64,000 nucleotides of DNA, from the NCBI GenBank assembly GCA_003217035.1, contig QCHV01000003.1:1-64000 (forward strand). The letters are read 5' to 3'. The DNA comes from Prochlorococcus sp. AG-402-G22. GTDB taxonomy: Bacteria; Cyanobacteriota; Cyanobacteriia; PCC-6307; Cyanobiaceae. The first letter of the stretch is position 1; each line of letters starts with the position of its first letter. The notes under the pieces are model-generated. The model was not told the DNA's origin. It made no database searches and saw nothing but the letters and a program-made list of their open reading frames with translations. This document shows positions 8,492 through 19,118 of the stretch, piece after piece. The position numbers were made by a program, and so were the translations under genes.

Positions 8492-9955
8492 ATGGCTATC
8501 GCCGAATGGCGTCAAAAATTGCAAAGTGGAGAGGTTTCTTCTCTTGAGTTGGTAAATGATCAGCTCAAGAGAATAAAACTTGTAGACAAAAGCCTTCATG
8601 CTTATTTGCAGCTCGAGGAAGATAATGCCAGAAGTGTTGCGAAGAAAATTGATGAAGCCCGATCTTCAGGAATAGATCTTCCTCCTTTGGCTGGGGTCCC
8701 TTTTGCAATCAAAGATAATTTATGCACAAAGGGAGTAAGGACAACTTGTTCAAGCAAAATGCTTGAAAATTTCATACCTCCCTATGAGTCAACTGTTACT
8801 AAAAGACTTTGGAATTCAGGGGCGGTTTTAATTGGGAAAACAAATCTTGATGAATTTGCTATGGGAAGTTCTACAGAGACTTCCGCTTTTGGTGCTACTT
8901 CAAATCCATGGGATCTTTCGCGTGTTCCAGGAGGAAGTTCAGGAGGAAGTGCAGCTGCAGTTGCCTCCGGTTTATGCATGGCTGCTTTGGGATCAGACAC
9001 TGGAGGCTCGATTAGACAGCCGGCATCTTTTTGCGGAGTCGTTGGGCTGAAGCCAACTTATGGAAGAGTAAGTAGATGGGGGCTGGTGGCGTTTGCTAGT
9101 TCTTTAGATCAAGTTGGACCATTTACTACAAATGTGCGAGATGCGGCAGAAGTTTTGCAAGTTATATCCGGCCCCGACCCTTTGGACTCAACTTGCTTGG
9201 ATGAGCCTGTACCTAATTTTTCGGAATTTTTAAATGATTCTATTAAAGGAATCAGAATTGGGTTGATTAAAGAATGTTTTAACCAAGAGGGCATTTCTAC
9301 AGAAGTTAAAGATTCCGTTTTGAAGGCTGCAAACCAATTCAAATCCCTTGGAGCTGAATTAGTTGATGTCTCTTGTCCACGTTTTAATGATGGCATCGCA
9401 ACTTACTACGTAATTGCCCCTTCAGAGGCTTCGGCAAACTTGGCTAGATATGACGGTGTCAAATATGGCTTCAGAGCTGAAGATGATGAAAGTTTGACTC
9501 AGATGACATCTTTAACTAGAGCCAATGCATTTGGGAGTGAAGTTCAAAGACGAATTTTGATAGGCACTTATGCTCTTTCAGCAGGTTATTTCGATGCTTA
9601 TTACAAGAAGGCTCAGCAGGTTAGAACACTTATTAGTCAGGATTTTCTTAAATGTTTTAAGAAAGTAGATTTGCTCTTGACACCTACTTCTCCAACAACG
9701 GCGTTTAAAGCTGGTAGTCATGATAATGATCCACTTTCTATGTATTTATCTGACTTGTTAACCATCCCAGCCAATTTGGCGGGCCTTCCAGCCATTTCTT
9801 TGCCTTGCGGGTTTGACAATCTTGGGCTCCCAATAGGTCTTCAATTAATAGGAAATGTTTTGGGAGAGCAGCGTTTGCTCCAAGCGGCATATCAATATGA
9901 GCAAGCAGCAAATGTAATGAAAAATTGTCCTGAAGGAAATTCAATCCCTAGATAA
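8492..9955 (+). CDS. gatA: Aspartyl/glutamyl-tRNA amidotransferase subunit A
   Basis: GatA is the amidase of GatCAB, which converts Glu-tRNA(Gln) (and Asp-tRNA(Asn)) to the amidated form; cyanobacteria lack glutaminyl-tRNA synthetase. The amidase-signature triad is visible: Lys74 in FAIKDNL, the cis-serine in [12 protein letters not shown] and the nucleophile region in [15 protein letters not shown]. Length 487 aa is standard. gatB and gatC are not in the window. Start ATG at 8492 gives [10 protein letters not shown], the usual N-terminus. Confidence 0.97.
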   Translation: MAIAEWRQKLQSGEVSSLELVNDQLKRIKLVDKSLHAYLQLEEDNARSVAKKIDEARSSGIDLPPLAGVPFAIKDNLCTKGVRTTCSSKMLENFIPPYESTVTKRLWNSGAVLIGKTNLDEFAMGSSTETSAFGATSNPWDLSRVPGGSSGGSAAAVASGLCMAALGSDTGGSIRQPASFCGVVGLKPTYGRVSRWGLVAFASSLDQVGPFTTNVRDAAEVLQVISGPDPLDSTCLDEPVPNFSEFLNDSIKGIRIGLIKECFNQEGISTEVKDSVLKAANQFKSLGAELVDVSCPRFNDGIATYYVIAPSEASANLARYDGVKYGFRAEDDESLTQMTSLTRANAFGSEVQRRILIGTYALSAGYFDAYYKKAQQVRTLISQDFLKCFKKVDLLLTPTSPTTAFKAGSHDNDPLSMYLSDLLTIPANLAGLPAISLPCGFDNLGLPIGLQLIGNVLGEQRLLQAAYQYEQAANVMKNCPEGNSIPR

Positions 9956-9983
9956 AAACACTTTATATAGCGTTTTATTTTTT
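9955..9983 (+). terminator. Weak terminator-like hairpin after gatA
   Basis: AAAACACT (9955-9962) can pair with AGCGTTTT (9969-9976) with one mismatch, followed by a T-rich run. It overlaps the gatA stop and sits between gatA and dnaE. A short ACAC/GTGT dyad follows at about 9990-10006, near the likely dnaE promoter. Confidence 0.35.
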
Positions 9984-10023
9984 TAAGCACACTATTTATT
10001 GTGTATGGCAATAGAATCGCTTT

Positions 10024-13000
10024 ATGGGATTCGTACCTTTACATAATCATAGTGACTACAGCCTTCTTGACGGGGCTAGTCAATTGCCATTAATGGTCAA
10101 AAGAGCTAAGGAACTAGGTTTTCCAGCTCTAGCTTTAACAGACCATGGAGTGATGTATGGGGCTATAGAACTTTTGAAGCTTTGTAAGTCTGAAGGAATA
10201 AAGCCAATTATTGGCAATGAAATGTACATTGTGAATGGTTCAATAGAAGACCCTCAGCAAAAAAAAGAGAGAAGATATCACTTGGTTGTTCTTGCTAAGA
10301 ATGATGTTGGTTATAAAAATTTAGTAAAACTTACAACTATTAGTCATTTACAGGGCATGAGGGGGCGAGGAATCTTTTCTAGAGCATGTATCGATAAAAA
10401 ATTATTGGAGAAGTATAAAGAAGGTTTAATTATTTCAACTGCATGTCTTGGAGGGGAAATACCTCAAGCTGTTTTGAGAGGGCGCGAAGATGTAGCAATT
10501 GAAGTGGCGAGTTGGTATAAAGATGTTTTTGGAGATGATTTTTATTTAGAGATTCAAGATCATGGTTCTCTAGAAGATCGGATTGTTAATATAGGTATTT
10601 GTAAAATTGCAAAACAATTAGATATTAAATTAATAGCTACAAATGATGCTCATTATCTAACTAAGGATGATGTGGAGGCTCATGATGCACTGTTATGTGT
10701 CCTTACAGGTAAACTAATAAGTGAAGAGAAGCGTTTGAGATATACAGGAACTGAATATTTAAAATCCGAAATAGAAATGAGTAGGTTGTTTTTAGATCAT
10801 ATTGATAAAGATACACTACTTGAGGCAATTGCAAATACGGTTGAAGTATCAGAGAAAGTTGGAGAATATAATATATTGGGCACTTATAAAATGCCTGAGT
10901 TTCCTCTACCTGAAGGAATAACTTCTCTAGAACACCTTAAGAAAGTTTCTGAAGAAGGTTTATTGGAAAGATTGGAAATTAAAGGATTAGATTTAGTTGA
11001 TGATACTTATTTAAAGAGACTTTATTCAGAGTTGGAAATTATTGATCAGATGGGTTTCCCAACTTACTTTTTAGTTGTATGGGACTACATTCGCTTTGCT
11101 AAAGAAAAAGGAATCCCAGTTGGACCTGGTAGAGGTTCTGCAGCAGGATCTTTAGTAGCTTACTCACTTGGAATTACTAATATTGACCCTGTTAGTAATG
11201 GCCTTTTATTTGAGCGCTTTTTAAATCCAGAAAGAAAGTCTATGCCTGATATAGATACAGACTTTTGTATTGAAAGAAGAGGCGAAGTTATTGATTATGT
11301 TACTTCCAGGTATGGCGAAAATAAGGTTGCTCAAATTATTACTTTTAATAGAATGACTTCGAAGGCTGTTTTAAAAGATGTTGCAAGGGTATTAGACATT
11401 CCTTATGGAGAAGCCGATAGGCTTGCTAAGTTGATCCCTGTTGCAAGAGGAAAACCCGCAAAGCTCACTGAAATGATTGGGAAAGATACTCCCAATGCAG
11501 ACTTTAGAGAAAAATATGAAAAGGAACCTTTGGTAAAAAAATGGATAGACATGGCTATAAGGATAGAAGGTACTAATAAAACCTTTGGTGTTCATGCAGC
11601 AGGGGTTGTTATAGCCTCTGACCCTTTAGATAATTTAGTCCCTTTGCAGAGAAATAATGATGGACAAATTATCACTCAATATTTTATGGAGGATATTGAA
11701 TCCCTTGGGTTGTTGAAAATGGATTTTCTTGGATTAAAAAACCTAACAATGATAGAAAAGGCTGTTGGTTTAGTTGAGGAATCTGTAGGTGAAAAGCTAA
11801 ACATCGATAGATTAAATATGAATGACGCTAAAACGTATGAGCTTTTATCTAAAGGTGATTTAGAAGGCATATTCCAGCTTGAATCAAGTGGGATGAGAAA
11901 TATAGTTAAAGAGGTTAGACCATCTTCATTGGAGGATATTTCTTCAATACTTGCTTTATATAGACCAGGACCATTAGATGCAGGTCTTATCCCTAAATTT
12001 ATTAATCGTAAGCATGGTCGAGAGCAAATAGATTTTCAACACTCTTCATTGGCACCAATACTTGGAGAGACATATGGAATCATGCTTTATCAAGAGCAAA
12101 TTATGAAAATTGCGCAGGATTTAGCTGGTTATTCTCTTGGACAGGCTGATCTTTTAAGACGTGCAATGGGTAAGAAAAAAGTTGCAGAAATGCAAAAACA
12201 TAGAAGTTTTTTTATTGATGGATCAAGCAAAAACGGCATTGACTCAAAACTGGCAAATGATTTGTTCGATCAAATGGTTCTTTTTGCCGAATATTGCTTT
12301 AACAAGAGTCATTCAACAGCCTATGGAGCAGTGACTTACCAAACTGCATATCTAAAAGCTAATTACCCAGTAGCCTATATGGCTGCTTTGCTCACAGTTA
12401 ATGCAGGCTCAAGTGACAAGGTTCAGCGTTATATCTCTAATTGCAATTCAATGGGTATTGAAGTGATGCCTCCTGATGTTAATTCTTCAGGAATTGACTT
12501 TACTCCTAATGGCAAAACAATACTTTTTGGACTTTCTGCGGTAAGAAACTTGGGAGACGGGGTGATCCGGCAAATAATCAAATCTCGCCAAGATGAAGGC
12601 CCTTTTGATTCTTTGGCAAATCTTTGCGACCGCATTCCTTCAGGGACTCTTAATAGAAGAGGCTTGGAGTCTTTAATTCATTGCGGAGCATTGGATTCAT
12701 TTGATCAGAAATCAAATAGAGCGCAGTTGATGGCAGATCTCGATTTGATTATTGATTGGGCATCTTCTCGAGCCCGTGACCGCCTCAGTGGTCAAGGTAA
12801 TTTATTTGATTTGGAAGTTGGATCTTCTCAAGATGATGTAAATGAAGCTCCAATCCATTCAGCACCCAAGGCCCCTCCTGTAGATGATTATTCCCCTACG
12901 GAAAAACTAAGGTTGGAGAAAGAGTTGATTGGTTTTTATCTTTCAGATCATCCTTTGAAGCAACTTACTTCACCAGCAAGATTGATTGCCCCTATCGGCT

Positions 13001-13542
13001 TGGGAACATTAGAAGATCAAAGTGACAAATTAAAAGTAAGTGTTATTGCGATGATTAATGAGATGAAAATTGTGACTACCCGAAAAGGTGATCGAATGGC
13101 CATTCTTCAAATTGAAGATTTGACTGGTTCTTGTGAGGCAATTGTTTTTCCCAAAAGTTATCAAAGACTTTCTGATCACCTTCTCTCTGAAGTCCGTTTA
13201 TTGATTTGGGCTTCTGTAGATCGCAGAGATGAAACCGTCCAGTTAATAGTCGACGATTGTCGTTCTATTGATGAAATGCGATTTGTTTTGGTTGACTTGT
13301 TGCCAGAACAACTGGGAGATATAAATTCCCAGTATCGGCTTAGAGAATGTCTTTATAGCCTTCGACCCGCTAGAGATGAGCTTGGGGTTAGGGTTCCTGT
13401 TGTTGCAACTATTAAAGATGGCAATAGTGTCAAATATATTCGCTTGGGGCACCAATTTTGTGTTAAAGATGCGGATTCTGCTGTTAAGTCCCTACAAAAG
13501 ATTTCGTTTCAAGCCAGCTGTAGTTCAAGCTTAGTAAGTTAA
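10024..13542 (+). CDS. dnaE: DNA polymerase III alpha subunit
   Basis: This is the replicative polymerase catalytic subunit. The order is PHP domain ([26 protein letters not shown]), palm with [18 protein letters not shown] and the catalytic pair in [12 protein letters not shown], third acidic residue in KMDFLGLKN, tandem helix-hairpin-helix, and a C-terminal OB fold (about residues 1005-1080). Length 1172 aa is full size. In many cyanobacteria DnaE is split by an intein at the AEY/CFN junction. Here that junction is uninterrupted (Cys codon at 12295-12297), as in other marine picocyanobacteria. The stop overlaps the convergent PAM68 stop by four bases. Confidence 0.98.
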   Translation: MGFVPLHNHSDYSLLDGASQLPLMVKRAKELGFPALALTDHGVMYGAIELLKLCKSEGIKPIIGNEMYIVNGSIEDPQQKKERRYHLVVLAKNDVGYKNLVKLTTISHLQGMRGRGIFSRACIDKKLLEKYKEGLIISTACLGGEIPQAVLRGREDVAIEVASWYKDVFGDDFYLEIQDHGSLEDRIVNIGICKIAKQLDIKLIATNDAHYLTKDDVEAHDALLCVLTGKLISEEKRLRYTGTEYLKSEIEMSRLFLDHIDKDTLLEAIANTVEVSEKVGEYNILGTYKMPEFPLPEGITSLEHLKKVSEEGLLERLEIKGLDLVDDTYLKRLYSELEIIDQMGFPTYFLVVWDYIRFAKEKGIPVGPGRGSAAGSLVAYSLGITNIDPVSNGLLFERFLNPERKSMPDIDTDFCIERRGEVIDYVTSRYGENKVAQIITFNRMTSKAVLKDVARVLDIPYGEADRLAKLIPVARGKPAKLTEMIGKDTPNADFREKYEKEPLVKKWIDMAIRIEGTNKTFGVHAAGVVIASDPLDNLVPLQRNNDGQIITQYFMEDIESLGLLKMDFLGLKNLTMIEKAVGLVEESVGEKLNIDRLNMNDAKTYELLSKGDLEGIFQLESSGMRNIVKEVRPSSLEDISSILALYRPGPLDAGLIPKFINRKHGREQIDFQHSSLAPILGETYGIMLYQEQIMKIAQDLAGYSLGQADLLRRAMGKKKVAEMQKHRSFFIDGSSKNGIDSKLANDLFDQMVLFAEYCFNKSHSTAYGAVTYQTAYLKANYPVAYMAALLTVNAGSSDKVQRYISNCNSMGIEVMPPDVNSSGIDFTPNGKTILFGLSAVRNLGDGVIRQIIKSRQDEGPFDSLANLCDRIPSGTLNRRGLESLIHCGALDSFDQKSNRAQLMADLDLIIDWASSRARDRLSGQGNLFDLEVGSSQDDVNEAPIHSAPKAPPVDDYSPTEKLRLEKELIGFYLSDHPLKQLTSPARLIAPIGLGTLEDQSDKLKVSVIAMINEMKIVTTRKGDRMAILQIEDLTGSCEAIVFPKSYQRLSDHLLSEVRLLIWASVDRRDETVQLIVDDCRSIDEMRFVLVDLLPEQLGDINSQYRLRECLYSLRPARDELGVRVPVVATIKDGNSVKYIRLGHQFCVKDADSAVKSLQKISFQASCSSSLVS

Positions 13543-13982
13543 ATCTTATTTTTGTCTTTGGGCGTTATTGCTCTAAAAGCAGACCGCATTCGATTAATAT
13601 TTGGGCGTATATTTTCTAATCCAAGTAGAGTCCCTGGGGACTCTTCCCAACTCGCTGAAAGTATTCCATAACTTAAACCTAAAAGACCAACAAAGAAACA
13701 TATAGCCGAAGTCGCTAGTGTTACTGCTGGTGCTACATCTGCAATTCCTTTGATGATAAGTAAATAACTACCTATAAACACACCCATGCCAGATAAAGTG
13801 GGTAACCCCGTTGTAAATGCAACTCTTCTAGCCATTCTGTTCGCAACAGCTTTTGGTATGAATGGTTCTCGCTTTTTCTTTCTTGCAAAGTTTTTCTCCT
13901 TTGGTAATCGTTGCTTATTTGATTCAATAAAACTCTTTTTTAAGGAGCCAACTTCTTCTAAGTTGTTTAAGTCTTCTGTCAT
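13539..13982 (-). CDS. PAM68-family photosystem II assembly protein
   Basis: PAM68 proteins are thylakoid membrane factors for early photosystem II assembly. This 147-aa protein has a basic N-terminal half with [28 protein letters not shown], the segment typical of the family (DUF3464), then two membrane helices (about residues 62-80 and 88-108) and a conserved [17 protein letters not shown] tail. rpsO lies upstream on the same strand at 15 nt, so they may be co-transcribed. It converges with dnaE, the two stop codons overlapping. Confidence 0.88.
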   Translation of the reverse strand: MTEDLNNLEEVGSLKKSFIESNKQRLPKEKNFARKKKREPFIPKAVANRMARRVAFTTGLPTLSGMGVFIGSYLLIIKGIADVAPAVTLATSAICFFVGLLGLSYGILSASWEESPGTLLGLENIRPNINRMRSAFRAITPKDKNKI

Positions 13983-13997
13983 TTAAATATTAATAGT

Positions 13998-14267
13998 TTA
14001 CCCTCTTAATTTTAAGTTGGTTATTAGTTCATTATATCGCTTGCCACTTTTTTCTCGAACATAATTTAGCAACCTTTTTCGTTTGCCGATCATCTTCAAG
14101 AGCCCTTGTCTAGAAGAGAAATCGTGAATATTCTTTTGTAGATGCTCACTTAGCTTAGATATTCGCTGGCTTAACATAGCTACTTGAACTTCAGCAGAGC
14201 CAGTATCAGTTCCATGGTTCTGGTGTTTGTTGATAAGTTTTTGCTTTTCTTGGGTATTAAGCGTCAT
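13998..14267 (-). CDS. rpsO: 30S ribosomal protein S15
   Basis: S15 binds the central domain of 16S rRNA and helps form the platform and the B4 intersubunit bridge. The 89-aa sequence contains the standard [20 protein letters not shown] loop and the [19 protein letters not shown] helix. ruvA is 54 nt upstream and PAM68 follows downstream, all on the minus strand. Confidence 0.98.
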   Translation of the reverse strand: MTLNTQEKQKLINKHQNHGTDTGSAEVQVAMLSQRISKLSEHLQKNIHDFSSRQGLLKMIGKRKRLLNYVREKSGKRYNELITNLKLRG

Positions 14268-14321
14268 TTTTGAGCCGAGAGAGAATAAAAGAAATATTGG
14301 ATGGCTTCTTAATCTAACTCC

Positions 14322-15014
14322 TTAGGTCGCTTTGTATCCAATTTCTTGGTTTAGCGTCATTAGAGTTTCTTTAAAGAGATAGTCGAAATCTATGTTTTTC
14401 AGAAAAGAACCCTCATCACTTGTTGAAGCCAGTCCTCTTTTTTTTGCCATGGCAATCGTATTTAATGCCTCAGTAATATTCAAATCTGTATAGCCAAGAT
14501 TCCCTAAAGCGCTTCTAACTTCTCTGATAACAGTCTCTTCAAAGATTTTTGATAGGTCTTGCTCGTTTCTTTTTTGATTCGAAGAACCATTGCTAAAGTT
14601 GAACTCTGAGAGCTTGTTTTGTAATTCTAAAATTATTCTTTCAGCTGTTCGTTTGCCTACTCCTGATGATTTAGTGAGCATTGAAATGTCTTTATTCAAA
14701 ATTATTGAAATTAGTTGTTGATATTCATTGTCTTCGAGGAGTGTCATCGCAAGTTGAGGACCAATTCCTGGAACACTAATTAGCTTTCTAAATAAATCCC
14801 TTTCGATTCGAGTTGTGAAACCAAACAAGCTAAACCCATCCTCTCGCTGAAGTTGGTGGGCCCAAACTGATATGTCCTTGAAATTTTCAATTGCTTTTAA
14901 TCCCTTTTTTGATAATTGAATCTCATACCCAATTCCATTGCAGGAAAGCACTAGGCCTGACCTAGACCCATAGTTCCAAAGTTCTATTTTTTCGCCTTTA
15001 AGCCAGCCGATCAT
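14322..15014 (-). CDS. ruvA: Holliday junction branch-migration subunit RuvA
   Basis: RuvA tetramers bind four-way DNA junctions and load the RuvB motor. The N-terminal OB domain begins MIGWLKGEKIELW. Two helix-hairpin-helix motifs follow (LISVPGIGPQLAMTLL and LTKSSGVGKRTAERIILEL), and a C-terminal RuvB-binding helical domain is at about residues 170-225. Length 230 aa is slightly long owing to a polar linker. ruvB is not in the window. Confidence 0.95.
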   Translation of the reverse strand: MIGWLKGEKIELWNYGSRSGLVLSCNGIGYEIQLSKKGLKAIENFKDISVWAHQLQREDGFSLFGFTTRIERDLFRKLISVPGIGPQLAMTLLEDNEYQQLISIILNKDISMLTKSSGVGKRTAERIILELQNKLSEFNFSNGSSNQKRNEQDLSKIFEETVIREVRSALGNLGYTDLNITEALNTIAMAKKRGLASTSDEGSFLKNIDFDYLFKETLMTLNQEIGYKAT

Positions 15015-15046
15015 TAAATAAAACCTTTCTTACTAATCTGTTTTAG

Positions 15047-15436
15047 TTAACCCCCATCCATTTGGCAGCCAAGCATTGCGCCTGCAGCCCCTCCTGCAGG
15101 TACAGCCCACCATCTGTCTTTACCTCGAGTTCCAGACATTGTTAAACCTGCTCCCAATAATCCTCCAATAAGAGAGCCCTGGCTGCAGTCATTGTTATCA
15201 ACATTAGATGGCATTGCCTCTCTGACTGTTTTTGCGCCTCGAGAATTACAAGGCACTTCAACAATTTCAGTCCAGCTTTCTACATATCCTGGAGATTCTG
15301 CAGTGCCAGGGAAATATTCTTCTTTGTACTCTTCTCTTGTGCAAGTCCTTGATCTTGCATATCCTCGCTGGGATTCATTCGCAAGGACTGGAGAGAATAA
15401 ACTAAAGGAAAAAATCAAAGCAAATAAAAATTTCAT
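15047..15436 (-). CDS. Exported glycine-zipper-like protein, unknown function
   Basis: A 129-aa protein with a signal peptide (MKFLFALIFSFSLFSPVLA, cleavage likely after VLA), then a charged, Cys-containing mature part. The C-terminal third is Gly/Ala-rich (SLIGGLLGAGLTMSG, then VPAGGAAGAMLGCQM), resembling glycine-zipper segments of outer-membrane or periplasmic proteins. Three or four cysteines in the mature part may form disulfides. It is upstream of ruvA on the same strand. I do not recognise a named family. Confidence 0.75.
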   Translation of the reverse strand: MKFLFALIFSFSLFSPVLANESQRGYARSRTCTREEYKEEYFPGTAESPGYVESWTEIVEVPCNSRGAKTVREAMPSNVDNNDCSQGSLIGGLLGAGLTMSGTRGKDRWWAVPAGGAAGAMLGCQMDGG

Positions 15437-15462
15437 ATCTTTCTAGGGGGATGATTTTGATC

Positions 15463-16362
15463 CTATGCCAAATCTAAATCCGCTTTAGCAGATAGGCTTA
15501 TTAATGTTGCTCCAAATACACAAATGGAACCTGCGATAATGTAAAAATTTATCGTTTCAGAGAAAAGGAATACCCCCCAAATTGTTGCAAATAAAACTTG
15601 AGAGTAGCTAATTGCACTGGCATTGGCTGCAGGGAGCAGGCTAAGTCCTTTGGTAATACATTGTTGTCCAATCTGAGTAAATAAACCTATACCAATAAGC
15701 CATATCCATTCTTGGCTTGAAGGTAAAACCCCTTGAGTTATTAAAAATGGCAAGCAAATAGGAACCGAAACTAAAGGAAAATAATGAACAATGACTAACT
15801 GTTCTTCTTGTTTGGATAGTTTTCTCACACTTACATAGGCAAGAGACGTAAGTATTGCTCCTGCTAGTGCTATATAAATTGCAAAGTTTGGTGTTTGCAC
15901 TTCTAATGCATTTGATTGAAGTGGTTGAGCTACTAAAGTTATGCCAAACCAACCAATTGCTATTGCCAGCAGGATTCTTTTCCTTATTCCTTCACCCAAG
16001 AAATAATTTGCAAAAATTGCCGTGAATGTTGGATAGCTGTATTGAATAACTGTTGCTGAAGCAAGTGGTAAGAAAAATAGAGCTTGAAAAACGCAAAATA
16101 AGGCTCCTGTTCCAAGGAAACCTCTTGTCAAGAGCAGGACTTTGTTTGTTCCCCATGGGTTTATTTGGAGCCTTTTCATTAAAAGTCTTGTGATGAGTAG
16201 GCTTATTAGAGATCTAACAAAAATTAGTTCTGCCACAGGTAATCTTCCATTTAGCTTTTTTACACAAACTGTCATCAGGCTAAAAGCCAAGGCACTTGTA
16301 ATTAGGGCTTGAAAACCGCGAATTCTTCTAATCTCAGGAGTTTTGCAAAAATTCGACTTCAT
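15463..16362 (-). CDS. EamA/DMT-superfamily permease
   Basis: About ten membrane helices arranged as two EamA repeats: the first starts FQALITSALAFSLMTVCVKKL and contains PVAELIFVRSLISLLITR; the second has FPLVSVPICLPFLI and SAISYSQVLFATIWGVFLFSE. This is the drug/metabolite transporter fold (RhaT/RarD type); the substrate cannot be inferred. I chose ATG at 16362 (MKSNFCKTPEIRRIRG), giving 299 aa, because the longer frame to 16470 would add a non-family N-terminus inside the dnaG promoter region. It is divergent from dnaG. Confidence 0.85.
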   Translation of the reverse strand: MKSNFCKTPEIRRIRGFQALITSALAFSLMTVCVKKLNGRLPVAELIFVRSLISLLITRLLMKRLQINPWGTNKVLLLTRGFLGTGALFCVFQALFFLPLASATVIQYSYPTFTAIFANYFLGEGIRKRILLAIAIGWFGITLVAQPLQSNALEVQTPNFAIYIALAGAILTSLAYVSVRKLSKQEEQLVIVHYFPLVSVPICLPFLITQGVLPSSQEWIWLIGIGLFTQIGQQCITKGLSLLPAANASAISYSQVLFATIWGVFLFSETINFYIIAGSICVFGATLISLSAKADLDLA

Positions 16363-16479
16363 ATTTAACTGTGTTATCAAGTTTAAAAATGGCGTATCCT
16401 TTAAATTCATCAGAAAACATTTTTTAGAACTTAGTAGTAATAGGTAGACCAAATTCTTAATGCCATTCAAAATAACTCA

Positions 16480-18537
16480 ATGGGAAACCCCAGGATTCAC
16501 CCAAGAACTATTGAGGCTGTCAAAGATAGGGCCGACATCGTTGATGTTGTTGGAGAGCATGTTGTCTTAAAGAAAAAAGGTAAAGAATTTGTTGGGATTT
16601 GTCCATTCCACGACGACAGCAAGCCTTCAATGACTGTCTCTCCAGCGAAGCAATTTTATTATTGCTTTTCTTGTGGTGCAGGTGGAAACTCCATCAAATT
16701 TTTGATGGAGTTTCAGCGAGAGAATTTTGTTGATGTTGTACTTGGCCTTGCAAGAAAATATCAGCTTCCTGTTGAGACAATAGAAGGACCCCAGCAAGAG
16801 CGTCTTAAACAAGTACTCTCTCGCAGAGATAAGCTATATAAAGTTCTTGATCTTGCCAAAGGTTGGTTTCAACATCAATTGCGTTCTTCCGAAGGCTCAC
16901 AAGCCCTTGATTATTTGTTGAAGAATCGTCAGTTGAGTGAGAAAACAGTTAGGGAATTTGAGCTTGGTTTTGCTCCTGCTGCTTGGGATGGTTTATTAAC
17001 TCATCTTAGTGAAGTTGAGAATATATCTCGAGACTTATTAGAAGAAACTGGTTTGATCATTCCGCGTAAGTCTGGCGATGGTTTTTATGATCGCTTTAGA
17101 AATAGATTGTTGATTCCAATAAAAGATCGGCAGGGAAGAGTTATCGCTTTTGGAGGTAGAACGCTCGATGGTTCTGACCCGAAATATCTAAACTCTCCTG
17201 AAACAGAAATCTTTGAGAAAGGAAAGAACCTCTTTGGTTTAGAAAAGGCGTCAAACTCAATCAGAAAAAGCGATAAAGCTGTAGTTGTAGAGGGCTATTT
17301 TGATGTAATAGCTTTGCATGCAGCAGGTATTACTAATTCCGTTGCTTCATTGGGAACGGCTCTTAGTAATGCTCAAATAACCCAATTATGTCGCTGTACT
17401 GATAGTAAACGAATAATTTTAAACTTTGACGCGGACACAGCAGGTATTCGAGCTGCGAACCGAGCAATAAGTGAGGTCGAGCATCTTGCGATGCAAGGGC
17501 AAGTGGAGCTAAGAGTTTTACATTTACCTTCAGGGAAAGATCCAGACGAATTTCTTCAAGAGAACTCTGCGGTTGATTATCAAGTTCTTTTAGACAAATC
17601 ACCACTGTGGATTGACTGGCAAATAGATCAAATATTCAAAGATCATGATTTAACTAAAGCGGATCATTTTCAACTTGTTGTTAGCGATTTGGTGCAACTG
17701 TTAGGCAAGCTTCCCCAATCAGCTTTGCGGACACATTACCTACAAAAAGTTGCTGAGAGGTTAAGTGGTGGGCAAGCACGTCTTGCTTTGCAATTGGAAG
17801 AGGATCTTCGTAAGCAGGTCAAAGGTCATCGTTGGCATGGGCAATCTTCCCGACTTGATAAACCTGGTGAAGCAAGCTTAAGAGAGCGTAACGAGGCTGA
17901 AATACTTAGATTATATCTTCATTGTCCTACATATAGAGCCTCTATCCGGCGTGAGTTAAGGCAAAGAGAACTAGAGGACTTTGCACTGCATCATCATCGA
18001 TTACTTTGGTCTGCTATTGGCGATATAGAAGAAAACAACCTTGGGCCAACTTTGTTGGAGTCTATTTGCAGAGGTGATTCTTTAGGAGAAGATCTATCTG
18101 AGATAGATCTTCCACGATTACTCCTTGATCAATTTACAGCAGAAAACAATACTCTCCTTTCTTCTCGCTTAACACCTCTTTTGGAATTAGATGAGCTTCA
18201 TATGGTAGCTATTGAAAAGCCTATACTCCAATTACGTGGAACCCTTGCAGTGCTTGAACGCCAGAAATCTCTTAGACGTTGTAGACATTTAATTGAGGCA
18301 TGGAGTGGTCAAAGACTTGAAACACTCGAAACTTGTATAGCTTCATTGCTGGAGCAAGAACAAAATAATCCTGATGAATCTTTTGAAATGGAAAACCGAA
18401 TTGATCAAATGTTTGATGAGCTTAATGTTGACGCGTTAAAATTTCAGAAGCTGTATTACAGTGAACGAAAGCATCTTCTTTATTTAGATCGACAACGTTG
18501 TGCTTCTCCTAATGATCAAGAGACTCTATTGGCGTAA
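16480..18537 (+). CDS. dnaG: DNA primase
   Basis: DnaG makes RNA primers for replication. The N-terminal zinc finger is CPFHDD then CFSCGAGG (about residues 40-65). The RNA polymerase core domain has the TOPRIM motifs VVVEGYFDVIALHAAGI and LNFDADTAGIRAANRA. The C-terminal helicase-binding region is about residues 440-640. Length 685 aa is typical for cyanobacteria. The start ATG at 16480 gives MGNPRIHPRTIEAVKDR, as in the family. Confidence 0.97.
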   Translation: MGNPRIHPRTIEAVKDRADIVDVVGEHVVLKKKGKEFVGICPFHDDSKPSMTVSPAKQFYYCFSCGAGGNSIKFLMEFQRENFVDVVLGLARKYQLPVETIEGPQQERLKQVLSRRDKLYKVLDLAKGWFQHQLRSSEGSQALDYLLKNRQLSEKTVREFELGFAPAAWDGLLTHLSEVENISRDLLEETGLIIPRKSGDGFYDRFRNRLLIPIKDRQGRVIAFGGRTLDGSDPKYLNSPETEIFEKGKNLFGLEKASNSIRKSDKAVVVEGYFDVIALHAAGITNSVASLGTALSNAQITQLCRCTDSKRIILNFDADTAGIRAANRAISEVEHLAMQGQVELRVLHLPSGKDPDEFLQENSAVDYQVLLDKSPLWIDWQIDQIFKDHDLTKADHFQLVVSDLVQLLGKLPQSALRTHYLQKVAERLSGGQARLALQLEEDLRKQVKGHRWHGQSSRLDKPGEASLRERNEAEILRLYLHCPTYRASIRRELRQRELEDFALHHHRLLWSAIGDIEENNLGPTLLESICRGDSLGEDLSEIDLPRLLLDQFTAENNTLLSSRLTPLLELDELHMVAIEKPILQLRGTLAVLERQKSLRRCRHLIEAWSGQRLETLETCIASLLEQEQNNPDESFEMENRIDQMFDELNVDALKFQKLYYSERKHLLYLDRQRCASPNDQETLLA

Positions 18538-18550
18538 TCTTATTTGCTAA

Positions 18551-19012
18551 TTAAAAACAGTATTTTTTTAGAATTGAAATTACTTTCTTAGGCTGATCTT
18601 CTATTAAATAAGCTTCGTATTCTTTTTCCCTTTCCCCAGTTAGCTTTGTCGAACCATGAAAGGCACTTATCTTTTGAGGGATTAGTTTTGTTTGTCTACT
18701 GTTATTAAAGTTTAGTGGGCTGCCGTTATTACACTCTTGGGCAATATGTACAGACTCATGCCTTAGTGCTCTCCTTATCATTAAACCTGTTTTAAAATTC
18801 TCGCCATCATCATCTCTTGAAAACCTGTATCCACCAAGCTTCATTGCATTTTTTGTACATATAACAACTTTTTGTTGTCTTCTTTTCAAGAACCCAACAT
18901 ATTTATCTCCTAGTAAGCATAGAGGTGTATTCTCTTCTACTGAATAGTTTGCTTTATAAATTAATTCAAGAATTTCCTTTTCATGAGAATTTAAAAATAA
19001 GAGAAACTCCAT
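18551..19012 (-). CDS. Small HExxH putative metallopeptidase
   Basis: This 153-aa protein has no signal peptide or membrane helix. It contains RRALRHESVHIAQECNNG, a zinc-metallopeptidase HExxH motif (His85, Glu86, His89), followed about 45 residues later by EREKEYEAYLIED, where a Glu (131 or 133) is placed to be the third zinc ligand. That is the gluzincin-type arrangement in a minimal protein. Proteolytic activity is inference; I do not recognise a characterised homologue. It lies downstream-facing of dnaG (convergent) and next to umuDC, with a palindrome 16 nt upstream of its start. Confidence 0.65.
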   Translation of the reverse strand: MEFLLFLNSHEKEILELIYKANYSVEENTPLCLLGDKYVGFLKRRQQKVVICTKNAMKLGGYRFSRDDDGENFKTGLMIRRALRHESVHIAQECNNGSPLNFNNSRQTKLIPQKISAFHGSTKLTGEREKEYEAYLIEDQPKKVISILKKYCF

Positions 19013-19027
19013 TTTCTTTCAAAACCT

Positions 19028-19042
19028 ATAAGTGACACTTAT
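19028..19042 (-). promoter_or_regulatory. 15-bp operator-like palindrome upstream of the HExxH gene
   Basis: ATAAGTG-A-CACTTAT is a perfect 7-bp-arm dyad centred 23 nt upstream of the ATG at 19012. The single-base centre makes it a better protein-binding site than an RNA hairpin. It differs from the LexA-like dyad at umuD. Confidence 0.45.
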
Positions 19043-19118
19043 TTTTAACATATGAATTGTTCCTTGTTATCTGATTCTTGGCTTTTTTATTAACTTTAGA
19101 ATTTCTCTGTTTCATGGT

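Noticed and set aside
16363-16470. 36-residue extension of the EamA permease
   Set aside because: Not family-like and would fill most of the divergent region with dnaG.
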